This document shows, piece by piece, positions 1 to 6,751 of a stretch of 13,713 nt of DNA; position 1 is the stretch's first letter; the number at the start of each line of letters is the position of its first letter. The notes under the pieces were generated by a model. It did not search any database, had not been told where the DNA came from, and saw only the letters and a list, made by a program, of their open reading frames with translations. The position numbers and the translations under genes were made by a program. The stretch is from Bacillota bacterium (GTDB taxonomy: Bacteria > Bacillota > Clostridia > Peptostreptococcales > Anaerovoracaceae), in NCBI GenBank assembly GCA_017431395.1, contig JAFRLD010000208.1, forward strand, positions 1 through 13,713. Direction: 5' to 3'.

Positions 1-397
1 AAACCATAAGATTTTCAGGCCGATTATCTTTTTTATCACGATTAATGTGATGAACGACTTCGCCCTTTCGTAATGGCCTCTTCAGGATCTGCTCCGCCAC
101 GCTTCTATGTTCGTGTCTTCCGTGCCGTTTCCGGTACGTGTCTTTAGTCCCCGTGTCAATCATCGTCTGACTGATTTTTTCTCTTACCTCCGGGGTCATC
201 CTTTCTGCGTTATGGGCTCGATTGTAATCACTTAAATGTGGGTGCCTTGTGATTGGTCGGTTTTCCGGATTATATTTTTTCGATCTGAATTTTGCCAAGC
301 ATTCTCGACTACAAAAAATCATGTCTTTACCTTTAAGCTGACTTGGATATCTTTGTACCGTCTTTCCGCACCAGCAACATTTATAATTAACTCTCAT
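1..397 (-). CDS. HNH endonuclease with N-terminal zinc ribbon (3' end beyond window)
   Basis: Seen: reading leftward from ATG at 397, an open frame of 132 codons runs off the window. Residues 7-10 are C-C-W-C and residues 29-33 are C-S-R-E-C, which together make a zinc ribbon. Near the visible end the frame reads VAEQILKRPLRKGEVVHHIN and then RPENL, the core of an HNH_3-type nuclease (His-His, then Asn). The start is fixed by GGAGGAGA six bases upstream and overlaps the end of the VRR-NUC gene by 11 bp, so translation is probably coupled. Known: such enzymes nick or cut double-stranded DNA with one metal ion, and in phages they often sit beside the terminase genes, where they assist packaging or act as free-standing homing nucleases. 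Odd: its codons are visibly more A/T-rich than those of the replication genes, which hints at separate acquisition. The family call is firm; the biological role is inferred. Confidence 0.88.
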   Translation of the reverse strand, partial: MRVNYKCCWCGKTVQRYPSQLKGKDMIFCSRECLAKFRSKKYNPENRPITRHPHLSDYNRAHNAERMTPEVREKISQTMIDTGTKDTYRKRHGRHEHRSVAEQILKRPLRKGEVVHHINRDKKDNRPENLMV

Positions 398-704
398 ATC
401 TCTCCTCCAGTCGATTCGCTATATATCCCCTGCCTGTCATCCGGAAGAAATCGACCAGCCCGGCCATGCCCCGGACCACCAAAGCGGACTGCCCCAGATC
501 CTGCAGCCGGCACTGCTGGATCTTCTGCTTGGAGCTCACCCGGCCGTTATCGGCCTTCAGCTCCACGAAGTAGACCTCCCCGCCCGGAAAGAAGATGATC
601 CGGTCCGGCACTCCGCCGTTGCCCGGGCTCACCCACTTGTAGGCCCGGCCGCCTTCCCTGCGGACCTCATCGACGAGGATCCGCTCCAGCTCACTCTCCT
701 TCAT
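387..704 (-). CDS. VRR-NUC domain nuclease
   Basis: Seen: a 105-aa protein with the compact PD-(D/E)XK fold signature: GNGGVPDRII (Asp34), then VYFVELKAD (Glu48, Lys50), a basic SSKQ region near 57-60, and a C-terminal helix-strand unit. The start at 704 is chosen because GGGGAGGG lies six bases upstream; a longer frame from 839 exists, but its first 45 codons belong to another gene in a different frame. Known: stand-alone VRR-NUC proteins are phage nucleases related to the catalytic domain of FAN1; they cleave branched or flapped DNA and are typically encoded beside phage replicative helicases. Context: it overlaps the 54-aa gene upstream by 14 bp and the HNH gene downstream by 11 bp, so the three form one translationally coupled block. 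Inferred role: resolving replication or recombination intermediates before packaging. Confidence 0.92.
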   Translation of the reverse strand: MKESELERILVDEVRREGGRAYKWVSPGNGGVPDRIIFFPGGEVYFVELKADNGRVSSKQKIQQCRLQDLGQSALVVRGMAGLVDFFRMTGRGYIANRLEERYES

Positions 705-855
705 CGTGGCCCTCCCCTTCTTCCTCATCATCAAACGGCTCTGTAGACTTGAAGCATCTCGACAATAGCAGAGAGAAATTGCCAGCCAATGTGTTACTCT
801 CACGCAGTTCCCTTGCGTCTGCTTCGATTTCAGTTTCAACTATTCTTATTTTCAT
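691..855 (-). CDS. small acidic protein of unknown function (54 aa)
   Basis: Seen: ATG at 855 is preceded by GAAAGGAGATAAGG, a near-consensus ribosome binding site, and the frame runs 54 codons to TGA at 691-693. The protein starts MKIRIVETEIEADARELRES and ends in a very acidic tail (DDEEEGEGHDEGE). The middle has a short amphipathic stretch (NFSLLLSRCF). It is the first gene after the repeat-rich intergenic region and overlaps the VRR-NUC start by 14 bp, which suggests translational coupling. No family is recognised. An acidic tail on a small early phage protein could mimic DNA or contact a basic partner, but that is conjecture. The gene is supported by its ribosome binding site, frame and position rather than by homology. 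Confidence 0.7.
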   Translation of the reverse strand: MKIRIVETEIEADARELRESNTLAGNFSLLLSRCFKSTEPFDDEEEGEGHDEGE

Positions 856-867
856 CCTTATCTCCTT

Positions 868-906
868 TCACCATGCGACATTCAGAAATACCAAAACCGG
901 GTTCAT
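868..906 (-). other. possible 12-codon leader ORF
   Basis: ATG at 906 begins MNPVLVFLNVAW and stops at 868-870, just before the ribosome binding site of the 54-aa gene. A GGGAG element lies about eight bases upstream of the ATG. It could be a leader peptide or chance; nothing else supports it. Confidence 0.15.
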
Positions 907-988
907 TCCAGTTCTCCCTTCTTGTAAACCGCGTATACGCGCGCGTTAATGATTATTTTTTTTAGGCGCGTTAGGGCGTTTATATACT

Positions 989-1015
989 CCCCTAACTCCC
1001 CTAATCACCCTAATT
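989..1015. repeat. three 9-bp CCCCTAA-type direct repeats
   Basis: CCCCTAACT, CCCCTAATC and ACCCTAATT follow each other with an exact 9-bp period at 989, 998 and 1007. Inverted partners (TTAGG) occur at 962 and 971. An A/T-rich stretch (1011-1030) lies next to them. This is a second repeat family with the same 9-bp period as the GGTTTACAC array, an arrangement reminiscent of an iteron block plus an unwinding element. Confidence 0.65.
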
Positions 1016-1024
1016 TTTAATCTT

Positions 1025-1053
1025 TATATAGGTACGGTTTACACGGTTTACAA
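1025..1053 (-). promoter_or_regulatory. candidate leftward promoter inside the repeat array
   Basis: On the minus strand TTGTAA (1053-1048) is followed after 17 bp by TATATA (1030-1025), each matching four of six consensus bases. It would drive the 54-aa, VRR-NUC and HNH genes. Its -35 and spacer overlap two GGTTTACAC repeats, so a repeat-binding protein could control it. The match is moderate. Confidence 0.35.
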
Positions 1054-1063
1054 TTGCATTTTC

Positions 1064-1080
1064 GCCTTATTTTATAAGGC
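1064..1080. other. short hairpin, 7-bp stem (GCCTTAT/ATAAGGC)
   Basis: A perfect inverted repeat of seven bases with a TTT loop sits between repeat clusters and is followed on the plus strand by TTTT. It could be a weak rightward terminator or a structural part of an origin; no gene on the plus strand needs a terminator here. Confidence 0.35.
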
Positions 1081-1251
1081 TTTTCTGCGTAAACCGCTCC
1101 GGTTTACACGGTTTACACAGTTTACAAAGCTTGTAAACCGTGTAAACCAGAATGTAAACCAAAGTGTAAACCGGTTTCGCCCCTTCTCGGGTCTTCTAAT
1201 ACCCATAATTGCCAAATGTTACAGAATTTCGGTTTACACAGTTTACATAAT

Positions 1252-3648
1252 TCATCCTTTTACGAACCCTTTCTGTATCCCGTACGGCCCAAATCTGGCG
1301 GTCGATTTGATCCGTTTCCATCCCGGCATCCGCTTTAAAATGATCCCGATGGTCGACCGCTCCTGCGGTTTCATGTACCGCTGGTCGCCGCCCAGGCATT
1401 CCACCCAGATCTCCACGACGCACACCTTGTCGATCGGATGCAGGGGCTCCTCCACTTTGAGGTTCCCCTGCAGGAACATCCTCCGGCTGCTGATATCCAT
1501 CTTGTCCCAGCCTGCCGGTACTTCCTTCTCGAGGAAATCGGAGATCAGTCCCTCCCATCCGGATGTCTCCCGGTGCTCCTCCTGGGCCTCCTGCGCCAGC
1601 CGCTCGACGTCCCCCGTCAGGTACAGGGGCTCGCCCAACCGCCAGTAGGCCACGGCCTCCGCCCAGATCTGGTCCGTCTCTCCCGGCAGGTCATCAAACA
1701 CGGATCTGACCGGATCCTGCACGCCCACGTCCACCGGCCAGAAGCGCCGGTTCCCCGTGTAGTCCTTCAGGAACTCCGTATCGTTGGACGTGCCGAAGAA
1801 CACACAGCGCCTCGGGTGCTCCTCCGTGCGCCTGCCATAGGCCGCCCGGTAGATGTCCTTGCGCTTGCTCAGGAACTGCTTGACGGCGGAAGTCTCATAC
1901 CGGCTCATGGCCGTCAGCTCCCCGATCTCGTTGATCCAGGTGCCCTGCAGCATCTCCGCTGCTTCCTTGCCTTCGAAGGTCGTGAGCGAGTCGCTGAACC
2001 ACTGCTTGCCCAGTGTGGCCAGCAGGGTGCTCTTTCCGATGCCCTGCGGCCCCGCCAGGATCGGCATGTAGTCATACTTGACGCCGCCGACGATCGCCCG
2101 GGCCACGGCAGCCACGGCGCTCTTGCGCATGACCGCACGTGTGTAGGCGTTGTCCTCGGCTCCCAGGTAATCGACCAGGACCGTGTCCAGGCGCTTCTCC
2201 CCGTCCCACTGTAGGCCCGTCAGATAGTCCCGGACCTCGTTGACGGTGTTCTTCCCGCCGACGATGGCCAGTGCGGCGATCAGCTTGTCCTTGGAAGGGA
2301 TCCCGTAGAAGGTCTCCATGTACCACAGGCACCCGGCGTCATCCGCGTCCGTCCACCGTCTCCGGCTGTCCTCGTCACGCCATGGGAGCGCACCGAGGAC
2401 CAGACCGCAGCCGGCGAACTCGTCGGTCACGATCTTGCCCTTCAGCTGCGGATCGTGCTCCAGGATGAGAACTAAGTTGTTGATCGTCTTCTTGTAGGTG
2501 CCGTTCTCCGTCACCGTGAGGGCGTCCTTCCAGTTGCCCTCATCCTCAGCGATGGCCGTTTCGACGCTGATGCCCGCGAAGGTTTCCTCGGCCTCCTCCT
2601 GCCGCTCCCTGGCCAGGAGTGCCGCTACGCCCTTATCCTGCAGCGCCAGCTTCGCCATCTCGCGGAAGCTGGGCAGCCGGTTGGCCGGTGTGTCGGCCTT
2701 CGCGCCTTCGTCCATCTCTCCGTACTTGTGCAGCCGGACCATGTCGAAAGCGTTGACGAGGAGCCCGCCGCACGGATCCGTGGCGTGATGGCTGTACATC
2801 CACCGGTCACCATCGTAGACGATCGCGCCGCCGGACGTGGATCCGCCCGTGAAGGTGTAACGGTCCTCCGCCTGCGCCGGCGTGTAGATCCCCGGGATGA
2901 ACTGCTCCATCGCTGCCGTGACCGGGTACGTCCGGCAGAAGGCACCGACGACGCCGGCCTTGGTGGTCGGGTCCTGCTGCTTCGCGAGGCGCCGCTTCTC
3001 GACGGCCTTCTCGCCTTCAGCCGCCGGCCACTGCGTCACGTCCCTCCAGTCGCCGTACATCTTAAGGATCGAGTCCGCCTTGAGCGGCGGCTGGTCGTAC
3101 ACCTTGTAGACGTACTCCCCGTCAGAGGAACAGCTTGGCCAGAACATCAGCCGGTTCAGTTCGAACGTTGTCGGGTCGCAGTAGTCGATGCCGATCAGCT
3201 TTGCCACACGCCGCGCGATCGGCTCGTACTCCTCTGTCGTCATGGTCCGGTCCGTCGGGATGATGATCCGGAGCCGGGGAGCCGCGGCCCGGTGCTTCCG
3301 GGTGGAGTAGACCACGGCCCCGCAGCCGAGCATCTCCACCCGGCCCAGGATCTTCTCCGTCTCCCCGGACGGGATGTTGTCAAGATCCAGCGTGATAAGG
3401 TCGCGGCTCTTCACGTTCGCAATCTTCCGGCGCTCGCCTTCGATCACGCCGCCGACGAAACCGCCGACGTCCTTCCGGCTGTCCTGGTCGGCCTTGGACA
3501 TCTTAAGGAACTGCCCCAGGGTCTCCGTCCCCCGGATCGGGGCTCTCAGGCGCTCGCAGAAGTCTGACCACAGCATCACCGAGGTCGGCCACGATGTCGA
3601 CCAGCGCCCGGAGCCGATGCTGATGTGCAGGCTCATATCATTTACCAT
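1252..3648 (-). CDS. VapE-family primase / SF3-type helicase
   Basis: Seen: 798 aa. The N-terminal part has primase-polymerase-like motifs: ITLDLDN (Asp88, Asp90), YSTRKH (His119) followed by PRLRIIIP, then ELNRLMFWPS near 163-172. The C-terminal part is a VapE-type P-loop ATPase: GPQGIGKST (533-541, Lys539), WINEIGEL (571-578, Walker B-like), FFGTSN (617-622) and GNRRFWPV (632-639, arginine finger region). The start at 3648 has GGGGGAGG six bases upstream. Known: this two-domain layout is a phage replicative primase plus ring helicase that primes and unwinds the origin. Context: its gene follows DNA polymerase A by 22 bp, and its stop lies four bases from the repeat array, as is common when an initiator binds repeats near its own gene. 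Whether this protein binds those repeats is inference. Sure of the ATPase family; the primase activity is likely but not proven by sequence. Confidence 0.93.
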   Translation of the reverse strand: MVNDMSLHISIGSGRWSTSWPTSVMLWSDFCERLRAPIRGTETLGQFLKMSKADQDSRKDVGGFVGGVIEGERRKIANVKSRDLITLDLDNIPSGETEKILGRVEMLGCGAVVYSTRKHRAAAPRLRIIIPTDRTMTTEEYEPIARRVAKLIGIDYCDPTTFELNRLMFWPSCSSDGEYVYKVYDQPPLKADSILKMYGDWRDVTQWPAAEGEKAVEKRRLAKQQDPTTKAGVVGAFCRTYPVTAAMEQFIPGIYTPAQAEDRYTFTGGSTSGGAIVYDGDRWMYSHHATDPCGGLLVNAFDMVRLHKYGEMDEGAKADTPANRLPSFREMAKLALQDKGVAALLARERQEEAEETFAGISVETAIAEDEGNWKDALTVTENGTYKKTINNLVLILEHDPQLKGKIVTDEFAGCGLVLGALPWRDEDSRRRWTDADDAGCLWYMETFYGIPSKDKLIAALAIVGGKNTVNEVRDYLTGLQWDGEKRLDTVLVDYLGAEDNAYTRAVMRKSAVAAVARAIVGGVKYDYMPILAGPQGIGKSTLLATLGKQWFSDSLTTFEGKEAAEMLQGTWINEIGELTAMSRYETSAVKQFLSKRKDIYRAAYGRRTEEHPRRCVFFGTSNDTEFLKDYTGNRRFWPVDVGVQDPVRSVFDDLPGETDQIWAEAVAYWRLGEPLYLTGDVERLAQEAQEEHRETSGWEGLISDFLEKEVPAGWDKMDISSRRMFLQGNLKVEEPLHPIDKVCVVEIWVECLGGDQRYMKPQERSTIGIILKRMPGWKRIKSTARFGPYGIQKGFVKG

Positions 3649-3670
3649 TTGCTTACCTCCCCCGGATCAG

Positions 3671-5659
3671 TCAGTCTTTCATGTAGTAGGACGCTTCAAA
3701 GCCCGCGCCCTTGAGCAGGAGTCCCGGAGCCCAGTCGATCGGCGCGTCCATCAGAGCGCACAGGTCATCCGCGGTCACGTCCTTCGGCGCGTCCACGATG
3801 ACCTCGTCGTGCACGTGGAAGACCGTGTGCCATCCCTTCGCGTCCACGCGCCTGAGGACCTCGCACAGGCAGTCCCTCGCGATGGCCTGCACGATGTTCT
3901 CCGTCAGCTTCCCGCCGTATGTCGACTCTGAGCCCCATTTGCCGGTGGCCTGCCTGACGCCGTAATAGTGCACGGCAAGCTTCCCGAACTGGTTCTCTGC
4001 GAGGTACGGCCTCGGGTAGAAGAGCTTGCGCCCGGAGGGCAGCCCGATCGTTAAAAAGCTCTGGCCGAAGACCAGATCCGACTCCATCCGGAAGATGATC
4101 TGAGACCGGCCGCCGGCGATCGGCAGGATCTGCGGTTCGCAGGAGTTAACACAGCGGACAGCCAGGTCCTCGACCTGGTACCAGAGGGCGCAGGTCTTCG
4201 GGTGCGACTGCCGCCACTTGGTGACGATGTCGGGCAGCTCCTCCTCCGCGATCCCCATGCGCAGCGCGCCCATGGTGACCATGGCGTTGACGCTCCCCTG
4301 ATAGCCGAGGGCCAGCGTCGCGATCTTGCCCTTCTGCCGCAGGTCGCCGTTGACGCCGTGCTTCCTGACCGGCACGCCGAACATGGCGGAAGCGGTCTCG
4401 CAGTAGATGTCATCGCCCCTCGCGAAGACGTCCATGACCCACTGTTCGCCCGCGAGCCACGCGATCATACGGGCCTCGATGGCCGAGAAGTCCGCGACTA
4501 CGAAGTGGTTGCCCTCGGATGGTATGAAGGCCGTCCGGATCAGCTGTGAGAGCGTATCCGGGACGTTGCCGTAGATCATCTTAAGGCCTCGATAATTTCC
4601 CGACTCGGTGAGTCGCCTTGCGTCGTCCAATGTGGATAAGTAGTTCCTGGGAAGGTTCTGCATCTGCACGAGTCTGCCGGCGTAGCGGCCGGTCCGGTTG
4701 GCGCCGTAGAACTGGCTGATGCCCCGGATCCGGTCCCCTTCGCCTCTGGCCGCTTCCATCGCTTCATACTTCTTGATGCTCGTCTTGCCGAGGAGCTGTC
4801 TGAGCTCCAGGGCTTTCCGCACCTTCGGGCTCAGGTCGTCCCTCTGCAGGGCGGCTTCGACGGTCAGCTTCTGCAGATCCGGCAGCTCGCACCCGTTCTG
4901 TGCGAGCCACGGGAGGAGCTGCGCCGTGCTGTTCGGGTTCTGCAGGCCCGTCAGCTCCTGCGCCTGCGCTTTCAGCTCTTCTGTGCACTGTGCGTCGATC
5001 GAGAGCGCGCCGCGGATCAGATCCTCATCCACACGGACGCCGTAAGCGTTCATCAGTACATCCAGGCGCCACAGCGCCCACTCGCTCTCAGGCATCGGGT
5101 ACATGGAGAGCATGTGGAGGATGGACTGTTCGGCAACAACGTCCTGACGGTTGTACTCGATGAACAGCTGCCACCGGTCCGGATCGTCCTCCGGGTCGTG
5201 GTACTTCTTCTTAAACGTCTTTGTCTCCTTCTGAGGGTTGCAGAAGTACCGGATCAGCGCCTTGCCGGTCATGGATTTTTTCTTGTCTTCCGGCATTCCC
5301 ATAGCCTCGCCCGTTGCCGCCAGTCCCGCAGCGTATCCGCAGTACAGGGCGTGGACCATGGTGTCCTGCCACTGCGAGATCGGTGTCGTATAGCCGGCGC
5401 GGTTCAGCGCGTACCATTCGAACGCAGCGTTATAGGCGTGCTTGATGATGCTGGGATTTGTCAGCATGACCTGGATGTTTTTCGGGAGGATCCCGTCCCC
5501 CTGTGTCAGGTCGAGCACCTGCACCGGGCCATCGTCAAGGCTGTACCCGAATAGCAGGATGCGAAAATCCGCATCCTGCATGTATCTGTAGCTGCCTGTT
5601 TTGGAGATATCCGCGCCTGACCTCGTCTCGAGGTCGATGCTCATGTGATGTATCCCCAT
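3671..5659 (-). CDS. phage DNA polymerase, family A, with 3'-5' exonuclease
   Basis: Seen: 662 aa. The proofreading domain has MSIDLETRSG (Asp9, Glu11), AYNAAFEW (75-82) and EYNRQDVV (Tyr169, Asp173). The polymerase domain has motif A VVADFSAIEAR (Asp390), motif B RQKGKIATLALGY (Lys445 to Tyr453) and motif C FHVHDEVIVD (His617-Asp618-Glu619). No 5'-3' exonuclease domain is present, so it is shorter than bacterial PolI and matches phage replicases of Firmicutes. The start at 5659 is set by AAGGAGGG four bases upstream; an in-frame ATG five codons later is less well placed. It adds nucleotides to primers made by the downstream primase/helicase, with the DUF2815 protein encoded just upstream coating single strands. 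Exo motif II carries Glu81 where Asp is usual in many relatives; the nearby WQDTM (Asp99) may supply the missing acid. Confidence 0.96.
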   Translation of the reverse strand: MGIHHMSIDLETRSGADISKTGSYRYMQDADFRILLFGYSLDDGPVQVLDLTQGDGILPKNIQVMLTNPSIIKHAYNAAFEWYALNRAGYTTPISQWQDTMVHALYCGYAAGLAATGEAMGMPEDKKKSMTGKALIRYFCNPQKETKTFKKKYHDPEDDPDRWQLFIEYNRQDVVAEQSILHMLSMYPMPESEWALWRLDVLMNAYGVRVDEDLIRGALSIDAQCTEELKAQAQELTGLQNPNSTAQLLPWLAQNGCELPDLQKLTVEAALQRDDLSPKVRKALELRQLLGKTSIKKYEAMEAARGEGDRIRGISQFYGANRTGRYAGRLVQMQNLPRNYLSTLDDARRLTESGNYRGLKMIYGNVPDTLSQLIRTAFIPSEGNHFVVADFSAIEARMIAWLAGEQWVMDVFARGDDIYCETASAMFGVPVRKHGVNGDLRQKGKIATLALGYQGSVNAMVTMGALRMGIAEEELPDIVTKWRQSHPKTCALWYQVEDLAVRCVNSCEPQILPIAGGRSQIIFRMESDLVFGQSFLTIGLPSGRKLFYPRPYLAENQFGKLAVHYYGVRQATGKWGSESTYGGKLTENIVQAIARDCLCEVLRRVDAKGWHTVFHVHDEVIVDAPKDVTADDLCALMDAPIDWAPGLLLKGAGFEASYYMKD

Positions 5660-5671
5660 AGCGCCCTCCTT

Positions 5672-6259
5672 TTATTCCGGCAGACCGGTGATCGGGTTGA
5701 TCCTCTGCGGCTGCGGGATACTGATTCCGCCGAAAGCCTCGTCCACAGAAGGAGCGGAGCCTCCGAGCGGCTGCCCGTCGCGTGTCTTCATCAGCATATT
5801 CAGCCCGCAGCCGATGCCCTTCTTCCCGCTGAAGAAATATGGATAAAAGTTCACGTTCACATAACCGTACACTCCGGAGTACATCTCGGACTCATCCAGG
5901 AGCGGCTGGCGGTCAGGGCCAACGACCTTGGGCGGGTGATCCGGGTTCGCGTTACAGTTGATCACCCAGTGGCCTCTGCACTCCTCGCCGTATGCTTCTC
6001 CGTTCTGCTTGACAGCGTCCCCGTCGTGGATCGTGGTCGCAAGGACCGCCGGCGCGGATCCGTTCCACTTGGTCTCCACGCCGATCTGCCGGGCAGCGTC
6101 GACCGCAGCGTCGATGGCTGCTTTCATGGCCACGTTGGTCTTGGGCAGCAACGCTACCAGGGAATACTTGGGCTCCTGGCCGGCCATATTGGCGTATGGC
6201 TGGAATACGTGTACATAGCTCATTCTTACTTCACCGATCGTTACTGTGTTTGGGTTCAT
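5672..6259 (-). CDS. DUF2815 single-stranded DNA-binding protein
   Basis: Seen: 195 aa, beginning MNPNTVTIGEVRMSYVHVFQ, with AGQEPKYSLVALLPKTN (about 26-42), a central VYGYVNVNFYPYFF segment and a Gly/Pro-rich tail ending INPITGLPE. This pattern matches the DUF2815 family, which has an OB fold like phage T7 gp2.5. Known: such proteins coat single-stranded DNA during phage replication and recombination and often have a flexible C-terminal tail for partner contacts; here that tail is not notably acidic. The start at 6259 has GAGGAGG seven bases upstream. Twelve bases separate its stop from the polymerase start, and the polymerase's ribosome binding site lies in that gap. Confident family call; role by family. 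Confidence 0.92.
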   Translation of the reverse strand: MNPNTVTIGEVRMSYVHVFQPYANMAGQEPKYSLVALLPKTNVAMKAAIDAAVDAARQIGVETKWNGSAPAVLATTIHDGDAVKQNGEAYGEECRGHWVINCNANPDHPPKVVGPDRQPLLDESEMYSGVYGYVNVNFYPYFFSGKKGIGCGLNMLMKTRDGQPLGGSAPSVDEAFGGISIPQPQRINPITGLPE

Positions 6260-6272
6260 TGATATCCTCCTC

Positions 6273-6488
6273 TTACTCGCTTACTTCGTTTCTCTCAAAC
6301 TGGATCAGGTCCTTCTCGGTTGCCTGGTCGATGATCTCGCTGGCGATCTTGGACAGGGTCATTCCGGACTCGTTTGCCAGATCGACAAGTGTGTTGTAGG
6401 CCTTCGGCGTGAGCTTGACCATACCGATCTGGCCGGGGCGAAGATGCTGCAGCGTCTTCGCCGGGATGATTATCTTACTGGCACACAT
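6273..6488 (-). CDS. ribbon-helix-helix-like small protein
   Basis: Seen: 71 aa from ATG at 6488, chosen because AAGGAGG lies six bases upstream; a start 14 codons further up has no such site. Residues 21-56 (IGMVKLTPKAYNTL then LANESGMTLSKIASEIIDQA) give a short beta strand, a helix, a turn with Gly and a second helix, the pattern of a ribbon-helix-helix DNA-binding dimer. Residues 1-20 are basic and could contact DNA. Known: small proteins of this kind in phage early operons act as autoregulators. It lies between the DUF2815 gene (13 bp away) and an unknown 83-aa gene (11 bp away). Its target is unknown; the repeat arrays and the switch region are candidates only by proximity. Confidence 0.7.
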   Translation of the reverse strand: MCASKIIIPAKTLQHLRPGQIGMVKLTPKAYNTLVDLANESGMTLSKIASEIIDQATEKDLIQFERNEVSE

Positions 6489-6499
6489 CTGGATCCTCC

Positions 6500-6751
6500 T
6501 TATGATTCGCTGGGAAATCTGTAATAGCATCTGTCTGTTCCCCGCGCGATGTGCAGGCTCCGCAGCGCCTCCGCCCGCGCCTTCTCCGTGTGATATACCG
6601 CCAGTGTCCAGAACTCTGCCTCATCCAGGGTCTTTGCAAACACAAAGTACTCGGTCGTTCCGGCCTCTTTGTCGGTCTCCTCCGCAATATGGAGCATCAC
6701 ATGCTCATACGGGATATCGTATTTAAGGTCCTGGCTGATCAGTCTCATCAT
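6500..6751 (-). CDS. conserved-looking phage protein of unknown function (83 aa)
   Basis: Seen: 83 aa beginning MMRLISQDLKYDIPYE. It has alternating strand-like segments (HVMLHIAEE, TEYFVFAKT) and a helix (DEAEFWTLAVYHTEKARAEA), giving an alpha/beta look, with no membrane segment and no recognisable catalytic motif. ATG at 6751 overlaps the stop of the DUF2800 gene (ATGA); GGAGG lies nine bases upstream, and a second ATG directly follows. The position, tightly coupled behind a nuclease gene and ahead of replication genes, suggests an accessory role in replication or recombination, but no family is recognised and no function is claimed. Confidence 0.78.
   Translation of the reverse strand: MMRLISQDLKYDIPYEHVMLHIAEETDKEAGTTEYFVFAKTLDEAEFWTLAVYHTEKARAEALRSLHIARGTDRCYYRFPSES

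Larger units (their letters stand above)
922..1248. repeat. array of 9-bp GGTTTACAC / GTGTAAACC repeats (iteron-like)
   Basis: Seen: thirteen copies of GGTTTACAC or its complement, most exact in the core GTTTACA, starting at 922, 1036, 1045, 1087 (degenerate), 1101, 1110, 1119, 1131, 1140, 1152, 1164, 1231 and 1240. Many neighbours are exactly 9 bp apart, others 12 bp. Orientation flips at 1120-1138, where GTTTACAA and TTGTAAAC face each other around AGC. The array fills the non-coding stretch between the primase/helicase stop (1252) and the next gene (855) and ends four bases from that stop. Known: phage and plasmid origins often carry tandem iterons bound by their initiator, frequently beside the initiator gene. 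Inferred: replication origin and/or operator. The stretch 856-1251 holds no convincing gene beyond a doubtful 12-codon ORF. Confidence 0.85.

Noticed and set aside
705..839. N-terminal extension of the VRR-NUC protein to ATG at 839
   Set aside because: The added residues have no nuclease character, and the segment is better explained by the 54-aa gene in another frame with a strong ribosome binding site.
922..1248. CRISPR-like array
   Set aside because: Repeats are only 9 bp, spaced 0-3 bp within clusters and occur in both orientations; no spacers of constant length and no cas genes.
1438..3567. Long plus-strand open frames (258 and 279 codons) opposite the primase/helicase gene
   Set aside because: They are antisense shadows caused by G/C-rich codons, lack ribosome binding sites and have Arg/Pro-rich compositions without any motif.
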